Assembly: GCA_039881145.1 (NCBI GenBank) | Contig: JAYKKI010000009.1 | Location: 9,301,501 to 9,365,500, forward strand | Direction of reading: 5' to 3' | DNA: 64,000 nt | Source: Druceiella hillmani | Lineage: Eukaryota; Arthropoda; Insecta; Lepidoptera; Hepialidae | In this document: one piece after another, positions 10,944-22,665 of the stretch | How the letters are laid out: each line of letters begins with the position of its first letter | Position numbering within the stretch: the stretch's first letter is position 1 | Position numbers and translations under genes: made by a program | The notes under the pieces: model-generated | The model's input: only the letters and a program-made list of their open reading frames with translations | The model's database searches: none | What the model was told of the DNA's origin: nothing

Positions 10944-13900
10944 TTACATAATAATAACGCAAGTTGGACATAGGTTAATAACGTAAATTATAACTTTATA
11001 AATAAGCATGTAGGTACGAGTATATACTCGTATGTACCTCGTTTTTGTACGCCGCCTCAACGCGAACTTCGGTGCGGCCCCAGTACGCAAACTATGGCAG
11101 ACTGAAGTTCCTCAGTTTGACGCACGGGGTTGGCTTGACTACTTTTTGGAAGAATTTCGATTTATCTCGTTTCGTTTGTGTATTTTATTCAGTCGTGTGT
11201 TTGTTCATTATTTGATAACCTCACCTTGCAATCGAAGTTGAAATAGATCAAATGTAACTGGAGTCCAAGTAGCGAATACTGCATGAATTCGGTTCTGCGA
11301 CATGCACTTTTATACATCACTAACACTACACAAAGAGAAAGAGCTATATATGAAAATCGAGCAAAAACAGAGCTCTACGACAAAGATGGGTAGTCACCGA
11401 ACGAGATAGCGCATACCCCTCAAGCACTGCTACGATATACAAATAATACGTGATAGTATTTAGGGAGAATATGACATTTCTTTACCATAAATGTATATAA
11501 ATATTCGTAATATTTCAATAGATAATCATTTTAAAAATTAATTTTTTTTAAACTTTTGAAAGTACTTTCGAAAAAATTAGAGAATTGGTCTCATTATTAA
11601 AAACTACCCTCATTAATGACATAGATGAAAAAATTCGTTCACATACCTTCATGAATATATATTAAAATTCATTAGACATATAGATCACCATATTACTAAA
11701 TTGAACAAAAACACAATCAGATTGTTAGAACGACTTCAGACCTAAATGAAAATACGTGTTTTCTTCTGTACAAGATATTGAACTGAACATGAAAAGCCCC
11801 ATAAGTTTGAAGTGATCATGAACATAATAAAAAATAGGCTTTCATTTGTAAGGCTAGAGTTACTTTCCTTGAGAAGATACAGAATGTGCATTGCAGCTCA
11901 TGTTCTCCCTAATAGCTACATTATCACGTATTAATGGTTACAAATTATACAGTGATTTGCACAACAATTACAGCAAGGAGTTTATTTTTAAAGTAACAAA
12001 GTTTTTTTTTATTCTATTTAGTTTCGACGATCATTATATTTATGGGATAGGAAATAGTATTACTTATTTCCGGGTGTTCCTGGATAAACCCATCTCTACG
12101 AAAGTCTCTATACACACATAATTTTATCCAATTATCCCAAAAGTATTCAGTATATTTTTGATTAATTTAATTACTAAATATGTTGCATTTTCAGCTCTGA
12201 ATGAAGCATAGATTTTAGAATTTGGATGTTTTTTCTATTCAAAAAATAAAATAGAACTATTCAGAAACTAAAATAGGTTATGTTCAAAACTCGACTAATT
12301 TGGTAATAATGAAATAAACTATTTACTAAGTTACGCATTGTTTCGACAACTTCTTGCACCACATATCTTTTTTACATACGAATATTATGTTTAACTCCGT
12401 GATAACTGTTACAAGTATTTATAGATGTGAACATGTCATATGTATCCATTAGGTATAAATTTTCAAAAGAATTGTTAAAGAAAAAAATTCCATCATTGAT
12501 ATTCACCGCCACCATGAAACGAAACTATATTGAAATATTCTGTATCGTAAAAAATGGTATTTGGTATTCTTAGGAAAAACTTTATCTAGATATTAAAAAA
12601 AAAAAAATTTAAATAAAGCCATAAAAGTAGAATAAAGAAAGAAATATTCATAAATTTGCTGGCCTCGGAACTTTAATTCAAATCAATTTCACTAGTCCTG
12701 CGTAGTCAAAACACTGGTGGAAAATACTATAATCAGAAAAAATATATGACATAAACACTTTTGTCTCAAATAAGATAAATGAAACAATACACGTAACTTG
12801 ACAGATAACATTACAACAGTTCTTATCAATATAACAAAACAAGGCCTAAAATGCCGGTTGGTAAATTACGTTATATTTCAAATCAACTCAGGACCGTAAA
12901 TCAAATAGAATAGTCACGAAATTTGTCGCAAACACAATGTACCAGTTAGGTCATCTTCACTACCATCATTCACATGTCAAATCGCAATAGGAGACATATA
13001 ATTTATTAAGAAGAACTAATATAGGTCGAACGTACTCAATCGCCTTTTTCTGAACGTCATGATGACGCGCGTTATCGTTGTGGTATTTATCAGGTAACTC
13101 GACCCATATATTTATTTTTATAGTCTAGAAATACCTGAACAAAATTGAGAATAAATTTTAACTAATTTTTAATTCTTCGTAAGACAATAATAGGAATCTA
13201 TGGTTGTATTGGCAGAACTTAACGTGAAATAAGCAATTTCCAATTCTAGATTCCAAGTTTATATTTTTCAATTTACTCCCACATGGTCACTTTGTTTTTA
13301 TTAAGTGCAAAATTTGTTATAAAACAGGACTTAGCTTTTTGAACGTTCCCTTTGTAAAAGTTTGAAAGCAAAAAAAATGCCATTAAAACTCTTATTTCCG
13401 ACTTATTTTTACTAGTATTTGCATCATTAATATTTTCTGACATTGTGTCAGATCACAGATTGTAAAATAATCAAAAATACTAAAATTCATGTGAATCTTC
13501 AATGTTTAAAGTTGACTGGAGTTCGAGTGGGTTTTATATTTTATTTGTTTATAAATCTAAGTGGATTGATAATAATAATAAGTTAGCAAAATTATTTCTG
13601 TATATTATTACATTATCCATTACGTATTTATACTATTTACAGTTTCTAAAAAAATTTAAATTATTTTTTTAAAATAGGTATAAATGGACACCGTGTCTAT
13701 TTTACCATATTACCGTTTTGATAACGCACTAAGCCAAATTATACTTTTGCTAAGTAGTTCAAACAATTAACAATATAGTTATTGCCAAATTGTGATTTTC
13801 CGATATAATTTCATCACATTATCAACACGTTCAAAAATAGTATTCTGGTCACAGTAAATGGTGAAATTGTTGGTCATAAAGATTGCTTATTTTAATCAAA

Positions 13901-14403
13901 GGTTCACGTTATAAGAGCCACTTGATTATGTTATGTCAGGTATTTCATTTCATTAAAATGGTATACGTGAATGAATTGGCTTCGTATTTTGCTCATTTAG
14001 GGTCATTTTATTATGTTTTATTTTATTAATAACAAAATAACCATCTTAAAAATAAAAAAAAAACATTTGAAAATATTTATTATTTTGGAAGATAACCTAA
14101 GAATAGTAGCTTAAGATAAGTTAAGAACCAAGTGAATTAAAATATATTCTTTAACTTAAAATTTTATCTGGTTATGGATTAATAGAAGACAAAGCGTATT
14201 AAAAATTAAGATAGGAGCAAGACCAAATAACAAAGCTACACTTGGGTCTCTAATTTACCAATTAAATGAATAATTTTAGGTAAAGTACAAGAAAAATTTA
14301 TAGCTTATTCTTTTATGAAGTAAATGAAATCTATTCTGAGAGAATAAGAATAAATCTGGGATGACATTTATACATATAATTGTATGTGATTCAAAAGACT
14401 TGC
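10944..14403. other. Non-coding stretch, nothing recognised
   Basis: A GC-richer patch at 11030-11230 keeps a 69-codon frame open, but the product is unrecognised. A near-ideal translation start context (GCCACCATG at about 12508-12516) leads into only about 16 codons. Nothing else stands out on either strand. Confidence 0.5.
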
Positions 14404-14421
14404 ATATATGTGTGTGTGCGT

Positions 14422-14486
<65 letters not shown>
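14404..14486. repeat. (TG)n-(TA)n compound microsatellite
   Basis: A short TG run passes into about 31 TA units (14424-14486). Minus-strand frames through it are repeat artefacts. Confidence 0.96.
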
Positions 14487-14489
<3 letters not shown>

Positions 14490-16714
14490 ACACGCGTATA
14501 GCGACTTCGTACGGCCTGTCTTTATAATAATATTCTTTGCTTTCAGCCACGCTCGAAATATCAAAACAAAGTGAAGAGGAAACAAACAAGACGAAAAAAA
14601 TTCAAATAAAGTTAGTTTTCTTTCAATAGCCAAATTTATTATGACAAAGTTTCACCTACTTCTCCCGGTTCTTTTCAATATTCACTTCTGGCAACGCCTA
14701 AATTCATTGGGCAATGTATAATACACGTAGTATCATCTATTGATGTGCACAGGTGTATTAAATATTTGTATAATTGCAATATATCGAGTAGCTAGGCATT
14801 TCTTTCTAGGTAAGCTAATGTAAAGTATAAATAAATTGAAAAAAAATAACTCCGTTTGCTTTAGGCCAATATCTTTTACGTGACGCATTCACAAACAAAT
14901 ACATAAAAATACGATCAAACTAATGATCAACGAAAATGATCCCATTGTATTCCATCACTTATGCGTCATCGAAAAATTATTAGAGATTCATTTAAGTTTT
15001 TTGGAAATAATTTCAATACGCAGAGAGGTTATTTTTAGAATTTTTTAATATATATAATACATACCTTTTTCTTTCGTCTTTTTTATGTGCATATTTTACA
15101 GTACAATATTTTCATTATATCACGGATGTAATTAAAAAACCTTTTATTATCCATATATATACGAAACACAGTCAACGAATTTTGTAAACTTCTAAATGTA
15201 TTTAACCATTTGTCAGAGTGATGGTTAAAAAGGATAAGGAATATTAAACAGACTTAAGAATTATGTAATCATGAAAAATTGTTTTAATTTTATTACATCT
15301 CTTGAAACTAAATTAAACCAGTATACAGTAATATATTTACATTTCTATATTTTCACTTCAATTTTAGAACTAACAAGAGTAATGAACAATGTCCTTATGT
15401 CTACATAAGTAATAACCACTAATACACATATTTATGTTATATTAACGTAAATTGTTTATACTTATGTAAAACATATATCCTAGTTTATAATGTTTTTAGC
15501 ATTCTTTGACTCACATTTCATAATGCACAGCGAAAAAATCTCCAGGCAACGTATCAGTACAAAAATATTCCCTTAAATGATGCGTCTATTATAACTCTTG
15601 GTTATGAAATGAGATAACTGTCTTCATATATTTTTCAGTAATATGATTCTGTGTGACGTTCATAATTAATGAATTCCTCATAAAATCTCAAATTAAATAT
15701 GAGATCGCCGCTACTCTTGATTATACAAGACTTACGACCTGATTGCTTGCCGCGGATTAATCGCAGAACCAATAAACTGCGAACTAATCTCAGCAGTGTC
15801 CACTAAGTAAATCCTGTGAAGCCGATGGTAATAATAATTGTAATAAATCATCTTTATCAGACTCGAACACATGTGGTCGGAGACTATTAGTTTAAGCAAA
15901 AGATTAAAATACTTCCCTCGTTAATGAATACAGATGCTTCAAAAGGAACATAATAACTTTGCAAATTAAAAATGTTTGTTGCTAAGATATAAGAAGTAAA
16001 TTAAGGTTTCAGCTGATTATCTTAATACCTTAGAATTTTGTTAATAAAATTATATTACAATAATTACATTTAAAATGTATGTATATATATAAATATAAAT
16101 TGTGTTTTTTTTTAAATGTAACACAAAAAATTTAATTTGGAACCAATATATTGTATTTGTTACCGAAGCACTTATTCCCTTTTGTATATTTCTTGCTATT
16201 TAAGCTTGGAAAGAGGTTAAAATTAATTGTTCATGCATGAATTCACCATTTAATGTATGAGCGTCGATAGATTTCAGTTTGCCCATCTATATAAACTAGC
16301 TTACAATAAAAACTAGCTTACAAAGAAAAAAAGTGAAATATTTTTAGATGCTGATGGTACATTGTATCTTTATATGAATGAACGAGAAGGTCGAGAACAC
16401 TTAACGTTCTATGAACTTACGTATAAAACAGACATTTATAATTCTTTCTTGTGGTTGATATATTCTTTTTCAATAATTTTTGGGCATTATCTTTGGGATC
16501 TTTAATTTAAATTATACTAGAAATTATACTTGAAACTCTATTGGGTGATGAAGCTTTTATGTTAATCTTTCACAGTAGTTTGAACTTTATTCTACCTTTA
16601 AATCATTTAGAAAATCGAAAATGAACCTCAAACTAACCTTTTCTCAAATTTGAATATTTAAATTGTGTCTAAGTCATAATATTCTGAGAAAAATTTACCA
16701 CAATTATGTCAAAA

Positions 16715-16718
<4 letters not shown>
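14487..16718. other. Non-coding stretch, nothing recognised
   Basis: The stretch is AT-rich throughout. A small direct duplication of AACTAGCTTACAA lies at about 16296-16323. A GC-richer patch at 15730-15830 has no recognisable coding content. Confidence 0.5.
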
Positions 16719-16755
<37 letters not shown>

Positions 16756-16782
16756 TTTCAGGCTAAAATATTTTATATTTAT

Positions 16783-16830
<48 letters not shown>

Positions 16831-16860
16831 ATAAATATAAAATATTTTAACCTGAAAATA
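16719..16860. repeat. Inverted repeat centred on (TA)n
   Basis: Left arm (about 16759-16790, CAGGCTAAAATATTTTATAT followed by TTATTGTG) pairs with the right arm (about 16823-16854) with a single difference (GCC versus ACC). The arms are joined by about 20 TA units (16787-16826). A further TA run (16719-16747) and a T run precede the left arm. The whole would fold into a very long hairpin. Confidence 0.85.
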
Positions 16861-17164
16861 AATAAAAAAATACCTCACTTAGTGGGTTAAAAAAGGTGTC
16901 TACTACCCACTGCTCTAGAAAAATGACGTTCGCCGACTCTAAAAGACCTTCTCGTGAAAGAAAAAAAATGTTGGCAACCTCCTAAATTTCAAAGATTTTT
17001 TATCGAAAACGTATTATTCATTGCTGTTTTTACCTAAAATAAGCGCACTTAAATCAAATATACCTTAAAAAATTCTTAATATTTGAGCAAGGTCTGTGAA
17101 AGATTAAACTAAATTCTAACCAGACTCAAATATTTAAGTTCACCCTGTTGACCGTATGTTACTT
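16861..17164. other. Non-coding stretch, nothing recognised
   Basis: About 300 bp with no open frame, repeat or element end that I recognise. Confidence 0.5.
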
Positions 17165-17221
<57 letters not shown>

Positions 17222-17242
17222 ATGTGTATATATATATATATA
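17165..17242. repeat. (TA)n-(TG)n-(TA)n compound microsatellite
   Basis: TA, TG and TA runs in direct succession. Confidence 0.95.
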
Positions 17243-17803
17243 GGCTTTGATATTTCATTGGGTGTAACCCTTTTTTTCTTTAATCACAATCACAACGTTT
17301 TCGTCAATAACCGTTCCAAGCATTTACCCGTTCAACACATCTATATTATAGAAAATTGCGAGCCGTTATGGAACGCCTGGTAGATGTGAAACATCTAAAT
17401 TTTTGATTCTTTCTATTAATTTTCTTTTTTATTTGAACGAATTGAAAATGAAAAAAAAACAATATTCAGATAGTTGTTAATAATAAAATATTAATTTAAT
17501 TTTATTATTTTATTTTTATAAAATAATTCATCACAGAAATATTTCTTAACAAACTGTTAAGAATATATTTTTAATTTAATATCACCATTACTCAACGAGA
17601 CACAAAGCGGGTCGAATGGCACGTCGCGACGTTCCATTATAATTTTTTAACTCCCATGCAAACGCGTTATTAAATGTTTCACATAAAAAATAGAAACGTG
17701 CAATCACAAAGTTTTCGTAATTACTATGGTTGAACAATCTTCAACCGACTTTTGTCATTCTAACAGCAATATATCACGGCCGAGTCGTCTTACACATTTA
17801 GAA
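17243..17803. other. Non-coding stretch upstream of the candidate exon
   Basis: The part nearest the candidate exon (about 17590-17800) is somewhat GC-richer and could be a 5' untranslated region, but no promoter is evident. AATCACAATCACAACGTTTT (17282-17301) resembles AATCACAAAGTTTTCGT (about 17702-17718), which hints at an old local duplication. Confidence 0.35.
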
Positions 17804-17900
17804 ATGCATCCTTTATGGAGAGTTATTTCCTACGTTTGTCTGTGGCTGTGGCCGTTTGCGCAAAACGTATTTTCAGAAACATCTGCATGTGTGCCAACTT
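17804..17900 (+). CDS. Candidate first coding exon: signal peptide and start of a Cys-containing ectodomain
   Basis: From the ATG at 17804 the frame encodes MHPLWRVISYVCLWLWPF, a basic-then-hydrophobic stretch like a signal peptide, followed by residues ending SACVPT. It stops at a strong 5' splice site, T|GTGAGTGAG (GT at 17901). The split codon starts with T, so a following Cys (giving CVPTC) is possible. That spacing is what the N-terminal cap of leucine-rich-repeat proteins uses (CPxxC). An upstream in-frame ATG at 17726 exists, but I prefer 17804 because it puts the hydrophobic segment at the N-terminus. No downstream exon was found, so this could be chance. Confidence 0.3.
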
Positions 17901-19039
17901 GTGAGTGAGTGGATTTTTAAAGAGGTTGATGTAATATCGCAGCAAATAAATAAATATATTTGTACAAAATTTCTATGTGTGAAAATTACATATTGCATCT
18001 TACATCTCCAATGTGCACGTTCATTGTAAAGAACAGTATTTATCTGTTCATAATTATGGATAATCTTGAAAACAGCATGGGCAAGTGAAATATGTCATAT
18101 TATTTTGATAAAGATCAGTAATTAATTAGCTCTTATAACCGCAACGTGTTTATGTTCCGTCTTACTTATCCTCGACGTGTTTAATATCTAATCAATACTT
18201 CTATTATTGTTTAATGTCTGTATTCTACTTATTTTTTTACTGTCTGTATTGTATTTATTGTTTTAATGTCTGTATATTGTTTTTATGTCTGTATATGTGT
18301 AGCATATTTTTGTAGTAAACATTGTAGATTTTCAAATCATAAAGTATTTGAAATACAATGTTGTTGTTTCATTTATAAAGATGTCTATAACCTATATTAT
18401 AAAAATAATTATGCTTTAGCATCCACAGTAATGGTGGGAAGGTTGCAAATTTATTATATTATTCTTCATTACACACAGATCGCAAAAGTTACTTAGATGA
18501 CTTCAACCAAAACTGAAATCGTCTTTAATGCCTTGAATGAAAATCTAATAAATTGATACCTTCACTATTCATCTCATATAGTTAAGTCAATATAGTGTAT
18601 TGCATTAAGTTCTGGAGGCTCAAATAATTAAATAACAAACGTTCACTAAATACATCACTACCATATAAGTCGTTCAAATATATGGCACTGAAGAAACTGT
18701 CAAAGTCGAGAATTATTCGTTTGCTAAACAGTGCCACCTGCTGACAACATTTTAAAGTTTTAAAACCAACGAATTTACTTTGCTAACGTTTTAATTAGTA
18801 ATATTAAGTCATCGATAGATGGCACAATATAATTGAGAATAATACATCGTGCATACATTTACTCTGTATATACTCATGAACTGTTCTAATTGCTCCAAAT
18901 AATGTCAGGAAACTGGCCGATTAAAGCGTGCTAAATGAGCGTTAAAATTTCGTTATACGTACATTAAAATGGCTGAACAATTCTCCCTATGAATAAAGAT
19001 AAAAGGAAATGTTCAACTTGTAAAATCCGACAAAATATG
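17901..19039. other. Non-coding stretch, nothing recognised
   Basis: The motif ATGTCTGTAT recurs about four times with variation at 18210-18295. The stretch is otherwise AT-rich without recognisable coding or element ends. Confidence 0.5.
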
Positions 19040-19850
19040 AAAACAGTAACTTAGTCGTTATCATCTGTTGCCTCAGAAATATTTTCAAACTTTGAGCAAT
19101 ACATGACTCATATTGATGCTAAAATTTATAAATTTGCAACTAGTTTTACAGAAAATTTAAATGTTAGTGATGAACTGCTTTTAATAACTAAAAATTATTA
19201 AAAGGAGTTCATCACTGACACTTAAATTAAATTTTAAATTAAAAAGGAAATAAACGCAGCTAAAGAAAAAAATCGCGTCACTTGAAGGATTAGAGAAATC
19301 TTTGGAATTTTATACTGCGGAAAAAGATCATCTAAAGTGGACAACAATAAAGTCATAGAAAATTTAAAGACCTCCGGCGGCTTGGAAAAAGTTTAATTTA
19401 TTAAAATCTAGCGAAAAGACTTTAGATTATTAAAATCCAAATTTGAAGAAATAGAACAAATTGCTTGGCAATATAATATCGCGATACAAAATATTCCTGA
19501 GAGCAAAAATTAAAGCGTCATAAATATAGTGGCTAATTTAGCCTTAAATATACTCCAGAGTAAGCACGCAGGGCATAAGGCGTTGCTACCGGCAGTTCGG
19601 ACCGATCGCACAACAATGTGGTACAACTGGCTAAGGGGCGCCTGCTTGACATTCTCGTGGCGGAACGCGTAACACTCTCACTACAGGCTCCCGGCTTCTC
19701 ACTACCAGCTTTCAGTACCCGAACCAAATATCTATATTAATGAAAACCTTACGTTACACAAACAAATACTTCACGCAATGCAAAATTACATGCAGCGAAA
19801 AAACAGAAAGGTGACGAAATGGCATAATACGACATAGCAAAAACCATATC
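19040..19850 (+). pseudogene. LINE ORF1 (nucleic-acid-binding protein) remnant
   Basis: LINE ORF1 proteins bind the element RNA and act in the ribonucleoprotein particle. Readable blocks are FEEIEQIAWQYNIAIQNIPE (19443-19502), then VINIVANLA after a stop, matching the coiled-coil-to-RRM region of this protein class. PNIYINENLTLHKQILHA (from about 19724) matches its C-terminal part. Between them the frame changes at least once, in a GC-richer segment at 19550-19720 whose antisense frame is open by chance. Several stop codons make it non-functional. An inverted repeat (19154-19228) interrupts the N-terminal part. Confidence 0.65.
19154..19228. repeat. 34-bp inverted repeat inside LINE ORF1
   Basis: Left arm 19154-19187 and right arm 19195-19228 match with three differences around a 7-nt loop. 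The right arm looks like a locally copied, inverted version of the left. Confidence 0.85.
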
Positions 19851-20344
19851 CAGAAAATGTGACTTTCATAACATATTTACGCTCGCAATTATCTTTGTGT
19901 TATAAATAAATAATTTTAACCACTAAATAATATGTGTAAAATCTAACCATTTGAGCTTCAGTATTAATATTAGTCAATATCCTATTTTATTTATAATTGA
20001 ATATACTTCCAACTATTAGTACTCAATCAAACCAATTCAAAAATTTTAAGACCATTATTGTATCCCATTCCTGCATCGTCTACTTGTCGATCTGTTAGTC
20101 AGTTATATATAGTTAGTTAGTTATATTTGTATAGCAATTACCTGTTGGACAGATTTCAACTGTCTTTTATTTTGTTGTATTTTCTCGATTATTCTATTGT
20201 AAAGTACATAATAACCATTCATTTGTAAAATATCAATAAACTAGCAAAGTTACCAAGTTTATTTTCAGAGATGTGGCAGAATTAAAACCAAAACTAGTGA
20301 AATGCGCATGAACATTCTAATATATGACTACGATATGTAACTAT

Positions 20345-21890
20345 ACTTGTCGAAACTTGGCTCAACAAAAACATATTTCACGCTGAGTTCATAAATTACC
20401 ATTACACGTTATTTCGACGTTATGGAAACTATCCAGTACCAATAAGTCGTATGAATGTGAAATTGTCGTCGTGGCTATGGCAAAGTTTACAATTTGATAC
20501 TTCAGACTGATATCAATATTACCTCCATCTGCTTCAAAAGAGATAATATAATTAGTGCTCTCAAGCAAATTAAAAACAAATAATGGCACACATCCAGACA
20601 ACATCAAACTTATATTTCTTAAAAATATATACGATACAATGTATGTTCCATCCACTATATTATTTAACATGTGTATCGCGCAGGGTACGTTCGCTGGGTG
20701 CACATATAATACTAGAACATAAATCTGGCAGCAAATAATCTATTGCAAATAGTCGACCGATATCCATTTTGTCAGTAAAATCCAAGTTATTTAAAAATTG
20801 TTTCACGTTAGGATTTATCTGGCATTGCATTGGCATTTTATTGAAGAGCAGCATGGAGTCGTACGGAACCGATTGACATTAACCAACCTGTTATTGTATA
20901 CGCTATATCTCTTTAAACCTATGGATTCTAGGACACAGATTGACTCCATTTACACAGATTTAAAAAAACGTTTTTGACAGGGTTAATAATTTCATCTTAC
21001 TAGAAAAACTCTCGTTTAATAGTATAAAGGGTAATTTATTCCATCTATCTCCTACTATATCAGCAACAGGCAACTAGCAGTAAAAATTAAGGATTTTAAA
21101 TCACCGTATGGCCTTCAGGGGTGCCTCAAGGTTCTATATTAGGCCCCTTTTTGTTGATCATATTTATAAATGAAAACAGTATTTGCTTCAAACACATCGA
21201 GTTTCTGTTATAAGCCGAGAAGCTTAAAAAGTTTCTCCAAAATGGGAGATTCTTCTGATCATGCAGAACTACAAAAATATATTAGAAGACTAGATGCATA
21301 TTGCAAACTAAACAAGATGCGGTTAAGTCACATGAAGTGTAAATCGATCACTTTTCCAAAAACTAGACAATCTACTTTTACACTTACAGGTATGTCATAG
21401 GTGACTATTCTTTGGAATATGTTAACTGCGTACGTGATTTTGGCGTGATGTTGGATCACAACTTATATTTTGATACTCACGTTAAGCTGATTACTTCACT
21501 TTCGCTTATGCTTTGCTGGGCTTTGCCTTAAGAACTACCAAACCCTTTAAGCAAATGAGAACATATCGAATCATCTACACAACTTTTGTGCGATTTCAAC
21601 TTGAATATGCTGCTGTAGTCTGAAATTCTTACTATGTTACTTACTCTAATATGATCGAAAGAGCGCTTATATATACCCAAAAATACTATTGTAATGTATT
21701 GTACGCATTCAAATACCGCACATGAATGAAAGGCGTGTTGAACTTGGAGCAATTTTTCTTTATAATGTCTATCATAGTCTTTACGGCTGCGCCGATTTAG
21801 TGAATCAGTTGCTGTTGTATCAGTTGCACCACACAGACGTTGTAATCATCGCTACAGAATGTTCCATATACACATACTCACTAGCTAATT
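20345..21890 (+). pseudogene. LINE ORF2 remnant: endonuclease fragment and Jockey-type reverse transcriptase
   Basis: ORF2 of such elements cuts target DNA with an APE-type endonuclease and copies the element RNA with its RT. ETWLNKNI at about 20352 matches the endonuclease start motif. Much of the endonuclease is then missing or unreadable. The RT begins with SGSK, a stop, then SIANSRPISILSV (about 20727-20780). IYTDLKKRF corresponds to the YTDFSKAFD block (about 20950-20980). GVPQGSILGPF (21118-21150) is the conserved RT motif. The catalytic FLLYADDLKLF block is reduced to FLL, stop, AEKLKKF (YADD position 21211-21222), so both catalytic Asp residues are gone. C-terminal blocks VRDFGVMLDHNLYFDTHV and PHRRCNHRYRMFH (to about 21870) follow. 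Minus-strand open frames here are shadows. Confidence 0.8.
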
Positions 21891-21907
21891 ATATAATATA
21901 ATTTGCT

Positions 21908-22475
21908 AGCTCATTATTCCAATACAAGCAGTTAATTATATGAATACTATACAACTATTAGTCGTATGAAAACATTGGCATTATGTTTTCTTTTTTAAAT
22001 CTATATTATCATAACTGTAATTTTTATTATAATTACCTCTATCACTAAAAATTATTGTAGTGAATTTTGAATGGAAGACTGATTCCAATTATTTGAAACA
22101 GTTATTATTTGTATACGAATATTAAATGTTTTATAATTTAATTTAATGTTCTATAATTTAATGTAATGTTAATTTCGATAAGATTCGTATAAGAAATATT
22201 TATATAAGCTCATTATTCCAATACAAGCAGTCAATTATACTGATACCATACAGTCATCAGTGGTTTGAAAGCATTGACATTACATTTTCTTTTTTATATC
22301 TACATTATTATTATTTTTATTACTGATAATGATTATAGCAAATTTTGAATGGAGGATAAATTTCAAGGATTTAAAATATTGATTTGTGTACCAATATTAT
22401 GTTTGTTTACCAACATTACATGCTTTATAATAAAATTTAATGTATTATAAAATTACTGAGTTGTACAAATATTTA
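21908..22475. repeat. Tandem duplication of a 299-bp unit in the LINE 3' region
   Basis: GCTCATTATTCCAATACAAG starts one unit at about 21909 and the next at about 22208. The two stay alignable through TTTTCTTTTTTA, the TATTATTAT region and GAATGGA, and each ends near ATTTATATAAG. Point differences are frequent, so the duplication is not recent. Confidence 0.8.
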
Positions 22476-22485
22476 TATAAGATTG

Positions 22486-22530
22486 AGGATATATGTTTGT
22501 AGAATTATTAATTTTACAAACATATATCCT
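22486..22530. repeat. 16-bp perfect inverted repeat, 13-nt loop
   Basis: AGGATATATGTTTGTA (22486-22501) and its complement (22515-22530). ATGTTTGTAGAATTA is then repeated directly after it (22532 onward). Confidence 0.85.
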
Positions 22531-22665
22531 AATGTTTGTAGAATTACGAATTATTTTGATATGGGAATGTCGGGGTACAATTTCACCTAATGCTTGAAAG
22601 ACTCAATCATAGTGAGATACTATGATTTTTATCCGGGTTTTCGCCATGGGTGATAAATAAATAAA

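Larger units (their letters stand above)
19040..22665 (+). mobile_element. Jockey-like LINE, nearly full length, inactive
   Basis: On one strand and in the right order there are an ORF1 remnant (19.04-19.85 kb), an endonuclease remnant (20.35 kb), an RT domain (20.67-21.9 kb), a non-coding 3' part (21.9-22.6 kb) and a terminal GATAAATAAATAAAG run at about 22650-22665. That tail is the type of simple-repeat end seen in LINEs. Many stops and frameshifts are present. A stretch between the endonuclease remnant and the RT is shortened compared with intact elements. No target-site duplication was identified. Confidence 0.75.

Noticed and set aside
12508..12516. GCCACCATG, an ideal translation start context
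   Set aside because: The frame stops after about 16 codons and no splice donor is evident.
14368..14633. Open frames rich in Tyr-Ile or Cys-Val across TA and TG tracts (also near 57, 8054, 16663, 17156, 30036, 45235, 46601, 47887, 50558 and 55148)
   Set aside because: They exist only because dinucleotide repeats lack stops in those frames.
19533..20854. Minus-strand frames at 19533-19727, 20389-20703 and 20660-20854
   Set aside because: They lie antisense to LINE ORF1 and ORF2 sequence.
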